NCBI GenBank assembly: GCA_964017045.1
Contig: OZ024810.1
Location: forward strand, 12,538,593 to 12,602,592
Reading direction: 5' to 3'
Length of the DNA stretch: 64,000 nucleotides
Source of the DNA: Omphiscola glabra
Lineage: Eukaryota > Mollusca > Gastropoda > Lymnaeidae
The notes beneath the pieces were generated by a model that was given only the letters and a program-made list of their open reading frames with translations, was not told the DNA's origin and did not search any database. Shown piece after piece: positions 36,745 through 49,507 of the stretch. Within the stretch, counting starts at the first letter, position 1. Each line of letters opens with the position of its first letter. The translations under genes and the position numbers were made by a program.

Positions 36745-39700
36745 CTTCATAGTCGATGATACGGTACTGAAATATCGGTGGATTTAAAATTAATAATATT
36801 AAATCCATTCTGTATCGGTCTAGAATTTTCCAGAACGCTCGTTATCGTAATTAAAAAGCTAGATCCCTGATAATGGTACAATTTCTTAATTTTAACTCCA
36901 TTATTTATCTGAATTAATTTTATAAGTTATAGCCGCAACTCCCTTCTTTTAACTTAATGAAAAATTGTCTTAGTTATGGCATTTTGTTGTAGATTTTTTC
37001 GTATTAAAAATAATTATGTAGCTAAGTCATTTTTTTTCCACACGGGAGGGTATTAAATTTAATCTAAGATGTTCCAGATAGTTCTATATTGTTCCACGGG
37101 GATTTATAGTGGGATTATGCTAATGGTTTAGTTTAGTTCTATTCATTTCTACACTTTCCTGGGGATTTTTCTCAGTACCACTTAGTTATCTTTTTATAAG
37201 TTTCATGAAGTTTCTCCATATTAACAGTATTCTAAAAAGCTTCATTGTTTTTTGTTGGTTTTTTTTTGTTGTTTTTTAATCGTGTTAAGATTATATAAAT
37301 GTTCTTATCATGTTTATTTTGTACCCACTACCGGTACCGGATGTACTTTAAATGATTTTTCTCGAATGTTATGGAATAAGAATTAAAGATAATTTTGGAA
37401 GTTACTAGAAAGTTCTCATTAATTGTTCCCTTAGTATAGCTTATACACAGAAATGACGTCGACGGCGTACATTAGAGTATACGCTTCTACGTGTATTGGT
37501 GGATCTTTGGCCAAAGGTGGTAAACATACCCTTCATAAGCCCACCGGAGAACAGGATCCCACCGGAACCGTGATCCTACCATGGAACAGGATCCTTACAG
37601 AGGAATGGGGTCTGAGAAACGTGACCCCACCTCAAAATGGGATCACAAGAGGGATTATATTCTAACGGGAATGTTATCCCACCGGGAACGGCATCACACC
37701 GGTAAATGGGATCAAGCCGGGAATGGAATACCATCGGGGAACGGAACACAATCGAGAAACGTAATCTCATCGGGGAACGGGATCTCATCGGGAACGGGAT
37801 TCCATCGGGGAACAGGATTCCATCGAGAAACGAGATCCCACCGGGAACCGAGATCCCACCGGGAAACGAGATCTCACGGGAAACGAGATCCCACCGGGAA
37901 CGGTAATCGCATTGGAAAATTCGATCACATCGAATCCCATAGTGAAACGGAATCCCATCGGGGAACATGATCCCTTCGTGGAACGAAATGTTTACAAAAG
38001 TTATAATTGAGTTTTTTTATGGGAGAAAATTTAAAATTCTAATGTGTTTACTTTAGAAATGTGCTTTTATTTTTTAATTGTTTTACAATGCCCCTATTTT
38101 ATATATCTAAAAGGCTGTAAATTAATATTTTTTTTCCGAATTCAATCCGGTCAAAGTCGTGTATATTGGATAGTAATATTTTTAAATTAACAACGAGATT
38201 CTCATTTTCAAAACATTTTTTTAAGAGTTGTAAATTTAGGACTATTCAAATGGGGGATAGTTATGTGCAACCAATGAAAAAATATCAAAATATCTGATGT
38301 TGTTAGTATATTATTTTTCATACCGGTGTTTTAATTATTGTTTTGCTATACAATAAAACGGCATATATTTTAAATTTCTATTTCTCTACAAAGTAAGGTG
38401 ATGTTTTAAAAATAGAGCAGTGCCTTAATTGTGCATTTGACCTCATGCTATAAAAATATTGTTAATATTATTATAATTTTCCCCATTTATTATCAGTTTA
38501 TAAAAGTTGTCATTTAGACCTCTTCTGCAAATATAATTATTTCTCTTTTTGTATCGGTATCGCTTGGAAGTATTTAGGAAGGTAATTAGTATACTTGCTT
38601 TTCGCGACGGCCACTTTTGTATTGAAATGTATTCAGTTTTAAAAAAATCATTTATTAATTAAGGCGTTTAACGAAATAGATATTTTAAATTAAAAAAAAA
38701 AATATTAACAGTAGCAACTTAAAATGTAGTATTTGAATAAACACAACAAGGGCAAGATACTTTTAAATTATGTCGCTCTCCTATTAAGTGCAGAGTCATG
38801 CAAAACTAAATTAGGTATGCGCCAAAATGCATCACAGCATTTTAAACGTAACTTCATTTTTTGAGGGGAAGGACTGAATGACCCTCTCCCCAGACACTCA
38901 CGCTGCGCATTCGCTCGGGAGCCCTCGATTGTTCCCCCCCCCCCAATCTCCGCCCCCGGACAGTGCGGAGGGGAAACTAATTTGGGGCCAAAAGAATACC
39001 CAGGTGGGGTTCAGGTTATGTATGCCAAAATGCCTAATGTGCACGTTGATAGATGCCATGCCCAACCCCTTGATTGTCAAGTTATGAAAAAAATTATGGG
39101 GGGGGGGGGGTGTGTGTGTTTCCGATTTTCGCTCAGTGAGCCTGATCGCCATGTGGCGCGGCTAGGGTAAGGGCCACCCCCTGGGCCAAGATTTCCCCCC
39201 CCCCCACACCCTTCCACGATAAAAACTCTGCAGCATGCCAAAAATGAAGCCCCCGTAAAATGAAAAAAAGGCCCCCTCCCCGAGGGTGGTTCACCCTTTC
39301 TGCCCAACCTTCCTATACCCCCGGCACTACCCACCCTAACCTATGAAATGCACCCCCCCCCCTCTTCCTGGAGCAAATTGTCTCAAAGAAACAGCCTAAT
39401 GAAAGTGTCCGATAAATCTGATTTAGCCCGTGTCATCAGCGCATGCGAAAGTGGGTAGAAAAAGAAACATTGCAAATTACGTCAGAGAACCAACCATAAA
39501 AATTGGAGCGTGTTAGTTCAGGTGAAGAAACACTAAAAGAAAAAAAAAGGAGAAAAAAACACTGCGTTGTACAAATATACCAAGATCCTTGCGGGAAAGG
39601 CGGCAGGCAACAGAAAAGGATATTCCCGGGGATAAAAATACTTCTATGTTATCGCTAACGTTCGCGTAGGTATATGAAAAATAGTTGGGCGTAGTGATAT

Positions 39701-40500
39701 ACACATCTGAATACGGCACTACTGCAAAAGACCGTGCCGTGATAATTGACACTCAATTTTTTTTTTTTGTAGAGATTGTTTCTTTGAAATGTTGTAAGAT
39801 AATTGTTTTTATAGCATAAGGGCCTTCGCCTAAGTTCAATCCACGTTTAGAATTAGCCTGACCATAGGTTTGGCGATTAGGAGATGTCAACATATTGTCA
39901 ACACACGCAGTACTGCAAACGCGAGGGAACGTGAACAGCACCATGGTGCCTAAGACTAAGATCACTACACTATGACACCATGAGTCGCATTTACCAAAAG
40001 TGTGCGCCAGGCGGAATTCTGCTTACGGGGTAAACGTTCCCAGGTGAAAAGAATGCAGTTTTCATTTAAGGTAAGAGAAAGTTCAAATATTGTTTACTGA
40101 ATAAAATTTTATCAATTACTGGGCTAGAAAATGACGTGGCTCCGAGAAATGCACGAAAATGGAAGGATTGGGTTAAAAGATTCCGCAACTGTTGACTAAA
40201 TTTAGAGACAAATGTAACTGTTCTTTTATTTGTGGTGAATTTGTCAATGGATATATATAAATAATATAATTAATGTAGACCAAGCTAGCTTCTTTGGCCG
40301 AGGACGGAAATCTTGTGAGGACGCTCTTCAGACAAGGATTAAAGTAGTTCTGTGTGTGTGTGTTGTTGGATATTGGGACTTGAGAAGTGGCCGATTAAAA
40401 CATAGAACAGTATCGATACATATTTAATTGGGTCGGATAGTCCGTCTTGGGCCAGGAAATCCGCGGGTGGGATTTGTAAACAACACACTTTAACACACGA
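36745..40500. other. Gene-poor spacer upstream of the first BIR gene
   Basis: Apart from the 18-bp minisatellite listed separately, no gene is supported. 38880-39380 is C/G-tract-rich and locally GC-rich with no conserved frame. Confidence 0.5.
37540..37985. repeat. Degenerate 18-bp minisatellite
   Basis: About 22 diverged copies of an 18-bp unit such as CCACCGGGAACGAGATCC-like sequence. The unit is six codons, so frames stay open for about 130 residues on both strands (GISFPGGI-like on -, RETRSHRE-like on +). It is GC-richer than its surroundings. Interpreted as a non-coding repeat. Confidence 0.85.
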
Positions 40501-40517
40501 TCCAAAAACAGTTGACA

Positions 40518-40642
40518 GAGCACCGGTATACGGAGTTTACACGGCACCGGTATACGGAGTTTACACGGCACTGGTATACGGAGTTTACACGGCACCGGTA
40601 TACGGAGTTTACGAGGCACCGGTATACTGGGTACAAGTACAA
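40518..40642. repeat. 24-bp tandem repeat just upstream of the first BIR gene
   Basis: About five copies of GCACCGGTATACGGAGTTTA plus CACG, ending about 15 bp before the start codon. It probably lies in the 5' UTR or core promoter of the gene. Confidence 0.9.
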
Positions 40643-40654
40643 GGAGTTTACATA

Positions 40655-42020
40655 ATGAACCCACACATTTCGCGTGAAACTGATTTCACTATGCACGATG
40701 ACGATGATGGCATTAATTTAATGATACACGGCGGCCCTGTGAACGGTGGATGGGATTTGGAAGCTGGAATCCATCACATTGGCACGAGGGGTGCCATCAG
40801 CACACATATACAGAGATTGTCAGGAGAGATTACTGCTAGCCAAACCCACCAATACGACGAAGCGGGAGCTCAACAGTCACAATACGACAGCATCGAAGCC
40901 AGAACGGCAACATTTACAGATCGAAATTTATCCACTCCATTTTCTGTCGAAGACATTGCAATCGCTGGATTTTATTTCTGTGGTAAGCATTTAACGCACT
41001 TGAGTGACGTCGTCACTTGACTAATTAGTACCCGTAGGCCACTAAGTATAGGTCAGTGGTCGGTAAATCGCGACACGCGATTAGCGACCTGAGTGCGGCT
41101 CGGCCAGCGAGCCACAAATCGGTTTTGACTCCGAAATACATGGTTCTTCACAAGTTCTTAAAAAGAAATTTGGCTCTCAAAATAAAATTTCATCGTTATA
41201 CTGATGATTTTTGGCTCTTTCGACTAATGAATTTTCCTACCACTGGTATAGGGCAAAGCTAAGTGTCTGGCACAACTTTAATCAAACCTTTTTTTTTTAT
41301 TGCTAGCTTTAAAACTGCTTTACAAGTTATGCGCGAATGAAGCCTGGTAACACTTCGACCGTAGCCATAGTGTATCTTGTAATCAACGAGTTTGATTGCT
41401 GACCATCTTTACCGTCAGTGATACATATGTTTCGAGCAGTTGTTACCAAACTGTGCTCCGCTGTGTGCTTCTCGGGTGGGGGGGTCGGCTGATCCAGAAA
41501 ACTCCTGAACACTAAGAACTTGTAAGACATCGAGTAGGCCTAAAGGCCCCATAGAAATTCATTCTAAAAACTGCTACGGTACGGTAGTCTACAATTTCGG
41601 GAGCCACGGGTGTCAAGACCTCTCAATTCTTCTTACTAAATAATAGTACGGTAGATGGAATTAACAACATTGACAGGCAAGAAATAATTGACCCCAACTG
41701 GTTGAAAGTAAACATTTTCACTGAATATTACTGCTACAAGAAACATTAATTTTTGGGGGTTTTGTTTCCATGTTACTACCTCCCCCCCCCCCCCCCCCCC
41801 ACTTTTCTTTCATTTATTAATTAATTTTCTTTATTTTTAAATAATAATAAACATATCAAATAATTTTTTAATTCCTCTGGCAGGCGAAAGAAACCAGGTG
41901 TGCTGCTACAGATGCCAGGGAACAATTGAAAACTGGGACCAAGCCCTGGCACCCATGAAAGAGCACACGTACCAGTTCCCAGACTGCCCATTTGTCAGAG
42001 AGAGCTTGAAGCCCTCTTAA
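40655..42020 (+). CDS. Single-BIR-domain protein (IAP family), gene 1
   Basis: Two exons, 40655-40982 and 41884-42020, joined in phase 1 (donor GTAAGC, acceptor TGGCAG): 154 aa. The first 80 residues are acidic and unstructured-looking. The BIR domain is about 81-148: RTATF, AIAGFYFCG, then Cys117, Cys120, His137 and Cys144 as C-x2-C-x16-H-x6-C, the zinc ligands. From family knowledge BIR domains bind caspases or IAP-binding peptides; which applies here is unknown. No RING, CARD or UBC follows before the stop, so it lacks ubiquitin-ligase parts. The intron carries a MITE. A tandem paralogue lies 7 kb downstream. Start chosen because it is the first in-frame ATG of the open frame. Confidence 0.87.
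41054..41245. mobile_element. hAT-type MITE in the BIR gene 1 intron
   Basis: Starts CAGTGGTCGG and ends CCTACCACTG, flanked by GTATAGGT/GTATAGGG (7 of 8 target-duplication bases match). It is clearly related along its length to the element at 54520-54700, sharing GAGTGCGGCTCGGCCA and GATTTTTGGCTCTTT. Confidence 0.87.
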
Positions 42021-42276
42021 CCAAAAAACATATCTACAAACAAAGAAGACAACCGTTCAGTTGAAAGGACAAAACGTATCAATGCGCACATAGACATTGT
42101 CATACGGTATCACATTCCCAAAACGCATTGTGGCCTTTGCGACAATATTGTAACAGCTTTTAAAATTTGAGTTAATCAAGAATTAGTAATTACCATGAAC
42201 CAAACTTAAACTTATTTATAATTATTGTGATAAATTGTATATACTGTACTTACATATCAGGAGTCAGGGAACTTTA

Positions 42277-42282
42277 AATAAA
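42277..42282 (+). promoter_or_regulatory. Candidate polyadenylation signal of BIR gene 1
   Basis: AATAAA about 260 bp after the stop codon; another lies at 42536-42541. Confidence 0.4.
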
Positions 42283-45200
42283 TCAAATCAAGCAATTTAA
42301 AATGAAGATCTTGGGGAGATGAGTTTGGGGGGGGGGAGTATGTGTAATGAAGAATTACAATTTTTTTGGTTAAACACATTAAATTAATATGATATTGCTC
42401 AAGGGGGTAATAAGAGTGTAAACATACATACATTTGGAATAGGTTTAACAATGCTCCTTGATCTAGTCTTTAAAATTGTTTTTTTTTTTAAAAATGTATT
42501 TATTTACTTGTGTGATGCTTTTTGTTTATAATTAAAATAAAATGTTTATGCCACATTGATTTTTTTTTAATGCAATTTTTTCCAAGATCATTATATTTTA
42601 AATTGTACCGGTAAATAAAATTAAATACTAATATACAAGTCTTCGAAGATTGTTTTGCTATTCACAGGTGTGTTTGGCATTTTGAGAAGGTTTACATGAA
42701 ACTAAAATGGTCTTTCATCTTAAAAAATGCGTATTTATTAACCTTTAAGAAAATACCGGTACAACTTAACTTTTATGACACAATGTTACTCATGGACAAA
42801 GTGCCTCAATATTTAGCAAAAGCTAAACATGATTATGTACAAGTGGAAGATGAAAGCATGACATGTCTGTCTGGTTTAATTGTGCACAAAATGGTATGAT
42901 TATTGCATTTTCCATTTTATTTGTCTTTCATTGTAAATATTCAGTCTATCATTATGTTTCCTCTTATATTTATTTAAAAAAAATGTAACTATTGTATTAC
43001 ATAGTCATACATTTGCTCTCATTTCTATTTTGTTTTCTTACTGAAACATGTTTTAGGTAGCTTGAACAATTTTCAAAATTGTTTACTATTGAAACTCCAT
43101 GGTCACTGCATACAACCTGCCGAAAGGCTATATGATGAGAAGAAACGTATACTTCCTTTCTTTACATACAAAACTGCTGAACAATTTTTGTAAGTTGTAA
43201 CCTTCTCTAGAGATTGTATTAATGATGGTTTAAACGGTGTATCAATATGAAATCAACCGTTTATCTTTGTATTGGCAGTGCCTTATGGTGTAGGAAGGAA
43301 ACAAAATGAATATTGTTTTCTAGCTATGGTCTATACTTTATTCTTGTCACGCTCAAACTTCAAGTTACATACTCATGTTTGATTTGCACTGACAGAATAT
43401 TTCACAAGCACTGCCATTGCAGTTACTAAAAATTCAAGCAAATGAGAATGTTTGATACTGATAGATCATGTATGCATACGTTTAAGTAAAGATTAATTTT
43501 ATCTGTTCAGAAACTTACAGTCATGTGTGGTGAGGTCACATGCATTGGAGTCCCAGACACAATTGTGAAGCCTCTGTAAAATATTTATCAACTGGCATAT
43601 AAATTGAGAACATGTCCTGACAACTTATTATTTACAACTTATTATTTTCAAGACTATTTTGTTAGAAAATTTATATTTTTTTATAATTTAGATGTGATGA
43701 AATATATTTAAACAAAGTGAAATAAATCTGTTGCTCTGATGCTTATCATTGTGTCTCCGTTTATGATTCCATTTGCTTCAAGCCAACATTGCAAACACAA
43801 TGAGGGTTTCTAGATAACCAAGTTCATTTGTTATTGTCCATGAGGGAGGTGTATTATCATGATTTTTAGATAGATGAATTGCTGTTGAATTTCAAGATAT
43901 TTAGGGATCTGGGTGGGACAGAGCGTTTCAGAGAGAAAACATTTTTAAGTATGGTACGAATAACATTGGCAATCCTTTATCGAGGGGAAAAAAACTAAGT
44001 AAATTTATGCAAAAAATTAGTTGGGTCAATGAAGAGGGGACAAAGGAAATTGAGAAGACATGGTGTTGAGCCCAAAGAAAGTGACAAAGTAGTAAATTTA
44101 ATTAAACTTACGACTCCAAGTTTACTCTTTGTGTATGAATTTAACAATACAAAAAAAAAAAAGCAGCATAAATCATTATATAACTGTATATACTGATCTG
44201 AAAATAATGCTAATGAAGCTATTTCCAACATTAGTACTCGGTAATACATCAGCAACAATGTGTATATGAATCAGATTCTGGAAAATGTCTCTTTTTTTTT
44301 AATGGAGCCTGCGCATGACAAAGGTTAAATTAATTGTACCTTGAAAAGTTGATGCAAATAAGCTAGACCAAAAAAATTACAATCCTACGATATTAAAAAT
44401 GAACATTCATTAAGGGCGTGGTATGCATTCTTTACAAAAAAAGAAACTGCACACAATGAATAGTTACATATGAATCAAATGTTTAATGATTATCATACAT
44501 TTAAACACAAGCAATAAATAATTTTAAAGGGAGTAGTTAGTTGTTTTTTTACTTTGCAACATTGAAGTTTTCTGGCCCTGCTCTGTTCAGTCTGGTCCAC
44601 ATAGTCTCAAATTGAGTTTATTCAGTGGGGAACAAAAACTGTACATAATATGTTTAGAAATTATATTTTTTAAATTTATTATGAAACTTGTAGAGCATTG
44701 GTTCTCAAAGTGGACGTTACAGCCCCATAGGGGTGTAAAGATTGCCCGGTGAAGGGGGCAGTGAAATATTTGCAGTCATAAAATATGCCAAAGTTCAAAT
44801 CCATCTAAGTTATAGCCGAAAGGTGTAAATTGTGTAGTACAAGTATTCCAAAATCATTTGATTATACACATTTAAATATATGTGAGCTATTTCATGATAC
44901 TTTTAAAAAATCCTTTATATTGACTTCACTTTTGTGTGTTCCTTTGTGGCAAAACCTTCAGAAAGCTAATTGACCCACTTTGTGTTATTCTGTCGAGTGG
45001 AAACTTGGCACATAGACTCGTTGCCGATGACAACACAGTCTATCAAATTTTCAGCACCACCCTAAGATATCAGTTTTTCATGTTTTCTGGAAGGGGGGGG
45101 GGGGGGGGGGGGGATTGTTAATAATTTGTTCAAAGGTTGGTGTTTTGGTGAGGAGATTAATTGTGTAGCTGTTGCTATGTGCTTTGTATTTGTGACGTAT

Positions 45201-46011
45201 TTGGGTTTAAATATATCACTAACTTTAATCTATTATGCTTTACACGCACCATGTTTAATTTTTTTTTAAAATCCTATACCAAAAATCAGTTGCTACAATC
45301 ACATAAATGATAAATCACATACAATTACATATATGCAAAAAAAAGGCATATAAAGGATTTATACGAAACCCCTGTTTTGAGGGGTTTTGAGGGGGTTGTT
45401 TTAGACTGAAATTTACAGATTATGTGATTAATCCATTTTTAGCGCTAATGAATCATGTGCTGCAAAGCTCCACCGAGCTCCAAATTTACATTTTTCGCTT
45501 TTGGTGTTATGATGATGTCAACAGTTGCCGTTAGTATCCCCGCTCTCTGTTGACAGTACTGAGCCCTTGCAGATATTTATTTTATTTTTACAACCTAGGG
45601 AAAATCATTGAGCAAATCTGAGGGGCAGCCCTGATCCATTGTCACAGGCTCTTTGATGTTGTCAGCTTTTTTTATTTTTTTTTAAAGTACATATAACGTA
45701 ACTCTATGACCGTGTCACGCGTAAACCGTTTGTTGGGTTACTGTTCTTAATGATCGTTTGTTTCGTGGTTTTAGAAAAGCAACCAGATTTTAACTTGGGT
45801 TGTCGGCTGGTGAATGTAAAAATAACGTACTCGAGCATTAATCGACTACTCTAATACTCTAAATTTAGAGCCAACCTACTTCCGATTATGTGATTTAAAA
45901 ATAGATACCATCGGCTTGTTCGGCTAAGCCGAGTGAAGTTCGCCGCGTTATAGTGTCACGGGGATCACCGACAGCTATTTCTGTTAACTTACTGACCACT
46001 TCACTCACCAC

Positions 46012-46100
46012 CAGACCTGTGTATTGAACACCAGATAATGTATTGAACGATTTTGTGATGAAATTGTACGATTTTAAGATTTGGAGGGTAAACAGGTCTG
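46012..46100. mobile_element. Short MITE, 89 bp, CAGACCTGT ends
   Basis: Ends CAGACCTGT and ACAGGTCTG are perfect inverted repeats; flanked by perfect 8-bp CTCACCAC duplications (46004-46011, 46101-46108). Its inner sequence (TACGATTTTAAGA) matches the element at 52797 in reverse orientation. Confidence 0.87.
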
Positions 46101-46885
46101 CTCACCACTTATGAAACATAAAATACCGGCGTTGGTCCACGGACCGCAACATCACATTTCTTGTAATTGCCCTGCGTTACTTGAACATAATGTCTTGTTC
46201 AGCTACTTATTTATTCCACACGGCACGGCTTGAACGCGGTCCCTAATATTCTTTCATAAATCATATGCCTTTGAATGACTGAAGTGTAAAGTAGCGTCGG
46301 GAGCAAACAGCCGCCTTGTGAACTTCTATCTAATGAAAAATGAAAACATAATCGGCTCTCATTTTATACATTTTAATTTTGTTTAATTTTCGCCTTTTTT
46401 GTTCTCTCAGTTTTGTTTTGTTTGTTTTTTATTCAAAAATCCCTGGGTCGTACCACACACCATGAGAACCCCTCGTCAGTCGTTACGAACTTCAGGCCTG
46501 ATCTAAATTAACACTGCTGCATCATTTGTAAAAAAAATATAATAATAATAATAATAATACATTTCAAATCGATAAAGTAGGCCTATTTTTAAAAAGTCCA
46601 GCCCGAGCGTTTCATTTCCGTTGTGAAAAAAAAAACTAAATCACATCCAATGAACAACTGAAGGACCAATTTTTGCCCATGTCTATCGGTCTTGCATAAA
46701 TGTACTGCAGCGTTTCCAACAGTCTGCTGGCAATCAAAGCAACAATAGGCTCGGTACTTGTCAATGGTAGAGAAAACGTGAAGGTATTTGTACTTGCCAT
46801 ACTTACAACCGATTCGGCAAAACAGTAAACATTTTACTTTTACAACCGGTTCGCCCGGACCGAACCGTCCCCTGCCCATTCTTTG

Positions 46886-47174
46886 CGTGGTTCCCAACCT
46901 TGTCTTTACCCTGCACCCCTTATGAATGATTTGACTTGATCTCGCACCCTTAACCCCCCCCCCCCCCCAAAAAAAAAAAAAAAAAAAAATCTCTTTAATG
47001 AACTGCAAATTAACTAGAAAGAGAACTGCAGAACGTATAAAACAAACTAGACATTTAGTAAATTTAAAAAAAAATTAATGGAGAAATTATAAAATATATA
47101 AGGATTAAATAAATAGTTTATAACCCCTTTTTCTTGCACCTTGCCACTTCGCACCCCTGGGTTGGAAAACCCTG
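46886..47174. mobile_element. Possible hAT-like element
   Basis: Left GTGGTTCCCAACC and right GGGTTGGAAAACCCTG are imperfect inverted repeats of the hAT style, with GCACCCC motifs near both ends. I see no clear target duplication. A C tract followed by an A tract lies inside. Confidence 0.45.
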
Positions 47175-48056
47175 ACAAGTGTCTTGTTTTAAAACGCGAA
47201 TGCCATTTTGATTGTTGATCGACTAAATAGTTCGAGGGAGTCAAAGCGGATTTACACATTACAGTGGTGCGTTATCAAACCACATTTGAGGCCAAAGTAC
47301 TCGTCCGCTTGCCGGAATGCTCCATTTTTTAAAAACATTTTTCTTTAATGTTACAAGTAACTTGTGTTGTATTCAGTTACAAGTATGTGTCAACGTGAAG
47401 TTAAGAATGTCTGTCTATGGCGGAATGCATTCACCCACCCTAAGGCAGGCTACTGTGGATCGCTTGCATCAGTGTCATTCTCATTACTACACAGACTTCG
47501 GAACTTCGGGATAGTCAAAGCCTTTTCCCGGTGGCAAGGGTTGAGGCTCTGAATAAGGTAAGACTTTTGCGTGATTATAAAAGAATATGTTCTTTTAAGC
47601 GATATATGGTAGCAACCAAAAAATATTCTTTCCGAGCGTAATACTTGGCACGAGGCGTTTCCTTTAGGAATATGAAAGTTCATGCTTAAAAGACTTAGAA
47701 AAAAACGGCCGGCTTCTGCATACATTTGAAATAACTAGTGGGTTAGTGTCAGTCGATTTTTTTTTTCACTGCGACTGATTCATAATTAATTTTAGGGGAT
47801 AACAAGTGTGATAGAATAGTGAGAGCGAACTGCTTAATACCGGTATTGAAAAATAATGCAATTTTTGAAGTAAATTATTCTAATTCTAGTTTCTAAAAAA
47901 TTTAATTTGCAAAGTTTTAGTTCTTAGGCAACTAAATGACATCGGGATAAAAATAGATCATTTGCAGTTTGGGGAAACCCCTACCGGAAACAGCTCTTGG
48001 TCTGGGGAATGAATGAAACTAAGTCTAAACATTTGTTGACCTGTTAGTAGTTAGTC

Positions 48057-49507
48057 ATGGCGGTGCTTATGAACGATGATGAACCTACAAATATCGATGG
48101 TACTGATATTGACTTAAGGGTGCATGGCGGAAATGGTGATATTGGAACGCCGACTGTGTCAGAAAATCAAGCAGACATCCCCATTGGAATAACATACAGT
48201 TTTGGAACTGACCGAAACGGTGTTCACCATAACTCAACCAACGGGCCACCAAATCAACAAAGTCAACAATCACCCTTTGAGCGTAACGAAGACAGGATCG
48301 TATCTTTTAGAGACAGTAATTGTTTACTTAGATGGCGATCCATTGCTCGGCACTTGGCAGATGTCGGTTTTTATTACAGTGGTAGGTGCGCACTTAGTTC
48401 AAATTTAGTTTGTTTCAAATCTGAAAACGTGAAATACAAATCTATCAGGGTTAAGCGTATCACCGCCTGCTGCTATTACTTCTTTTTTAAATTATAAAAA
48501 ACAACACACACTAGAGCAGTGGCAATGACAGTGGGAAGTATCACAACTAAATGTGTACCGTGCATTACTAACTACTGGGTATAACGCGATCCACGCAAAG
48601 TGCGCACCCTTTTTAACTTTTTTGTCTGAAAAGAAAAAGGCCATAAAATGCCATGCCCATTTATAATGCAATATGTTCATCTTGTTCCATAATAATGCAA
48701 TACGTATATTTAAAAATAAAAAAAAGACGATTTATTTATAATTAAATTCAAAGTCATTTAATTATTATAATATTTAAAATAAACTGTGGGCATAGCCATA
48801 CAACACGGTGCTAACATCCCGTTAAAGGAACGCTACTCATAATTAAATAACTGGCGTCATGAGCTGGTGTGGTGCGCGTATGGTTGCATAGACATTTAAT
48901 AAAAGTCTAAAAGATACTGTTTACCGGTGATGACAAATTGTGTACACACGCTTATAATGAGAGCCCCCTAATATCAAGTAACTAAGAATGAATGTATGGC
49001 CTCAAGGGGGTGTTCGCTGGAAATGTTTTAGAACTACTGCATTAGAGTAAAACTAGCTGTGTGTGTAAGTGTATGATTATCAAAAGACAGAGAGATAAAT
49101 ATTGTATGCAAATACATATATAGCTTGATTTTTTTTGTTTTTTGATTTCAGGTGAAGAAAACGTCCTGCGATGCTTCAAATGTCAGGTGACCATTAAACA
49201 ATGGGACGAAGCACTGGACCCCATGCAGGAGCACACATACCAGTCTCCTCACTGTCTGTTTGTCAGAGACACGGTTCGAGCTCGAGCTCCACTTAGGTGT
49301 GGGAATGTGAGTGTCTCATTGCGTGTCGTCCATTCGATTCCTGTCCATACAAACTTAGTTTCTGGCGTGAATGGATCACCAATGGTGACCGAATCGCTTT
49401 TAGTTTCAATGATGAAACATAAGAATTGGATCACAATTACTTTAAATAGGAATAAGAAAGTGGCTACCACATTCGTTCACATATCTCAATTAGTAAAGAT
49501 GCTATAA
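48057..49507 (+). CDS. Single-BIR-domain protein (IAP family), gene 2
   Basis: Exons 48057-48381 and 49152-49507, phase 1 join (donor GTAGGT, acceptor TTTCAG): 226 aa if read to the first stop. BIR domain about 78-147: DRIVSFRD, ADVGFYYSG, then Cys116, Cys119, His136, Cys143 as zinc ligands. Gene structure, intron phase and the QEHTYQ...CLFVRDT stretch mark it as a tandem paralogue of gene 1. The N-termini share an acidic run then L/I-x-HGG. After the BIR, about 75 residues without a recognised domain follow; gene 1 stops soon after its BIR. This extension may be real, or a downstream exon may replace it; strong GT sites (such as AATGTGAGT at about 49308) exist but no partner keeps a sensible frame. 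Confidence 0.83.

Larger units (their letters stand above)
42021..48056. other. Spacer between the two BIR genes
   Basis: Mostly AT-rich with no recognisable gene. Near 44693 a GGTTCTCAAAGTGG sequence looks like a hAT end without a clear partner. 44931-45090 resembles 61395-61555. A 21-G tract lies at 45093-45113. An open frame on - at 46600-46870 is discussed as a finding. Confidence 0.5.

Noticed and set aside
47317..47552. Overlapping + strand ORFs near 47.4 kb as a third BIR gene
   Set aside because: No C-x2-C...H-x6-C pattern or AGFYY motif in any frame.
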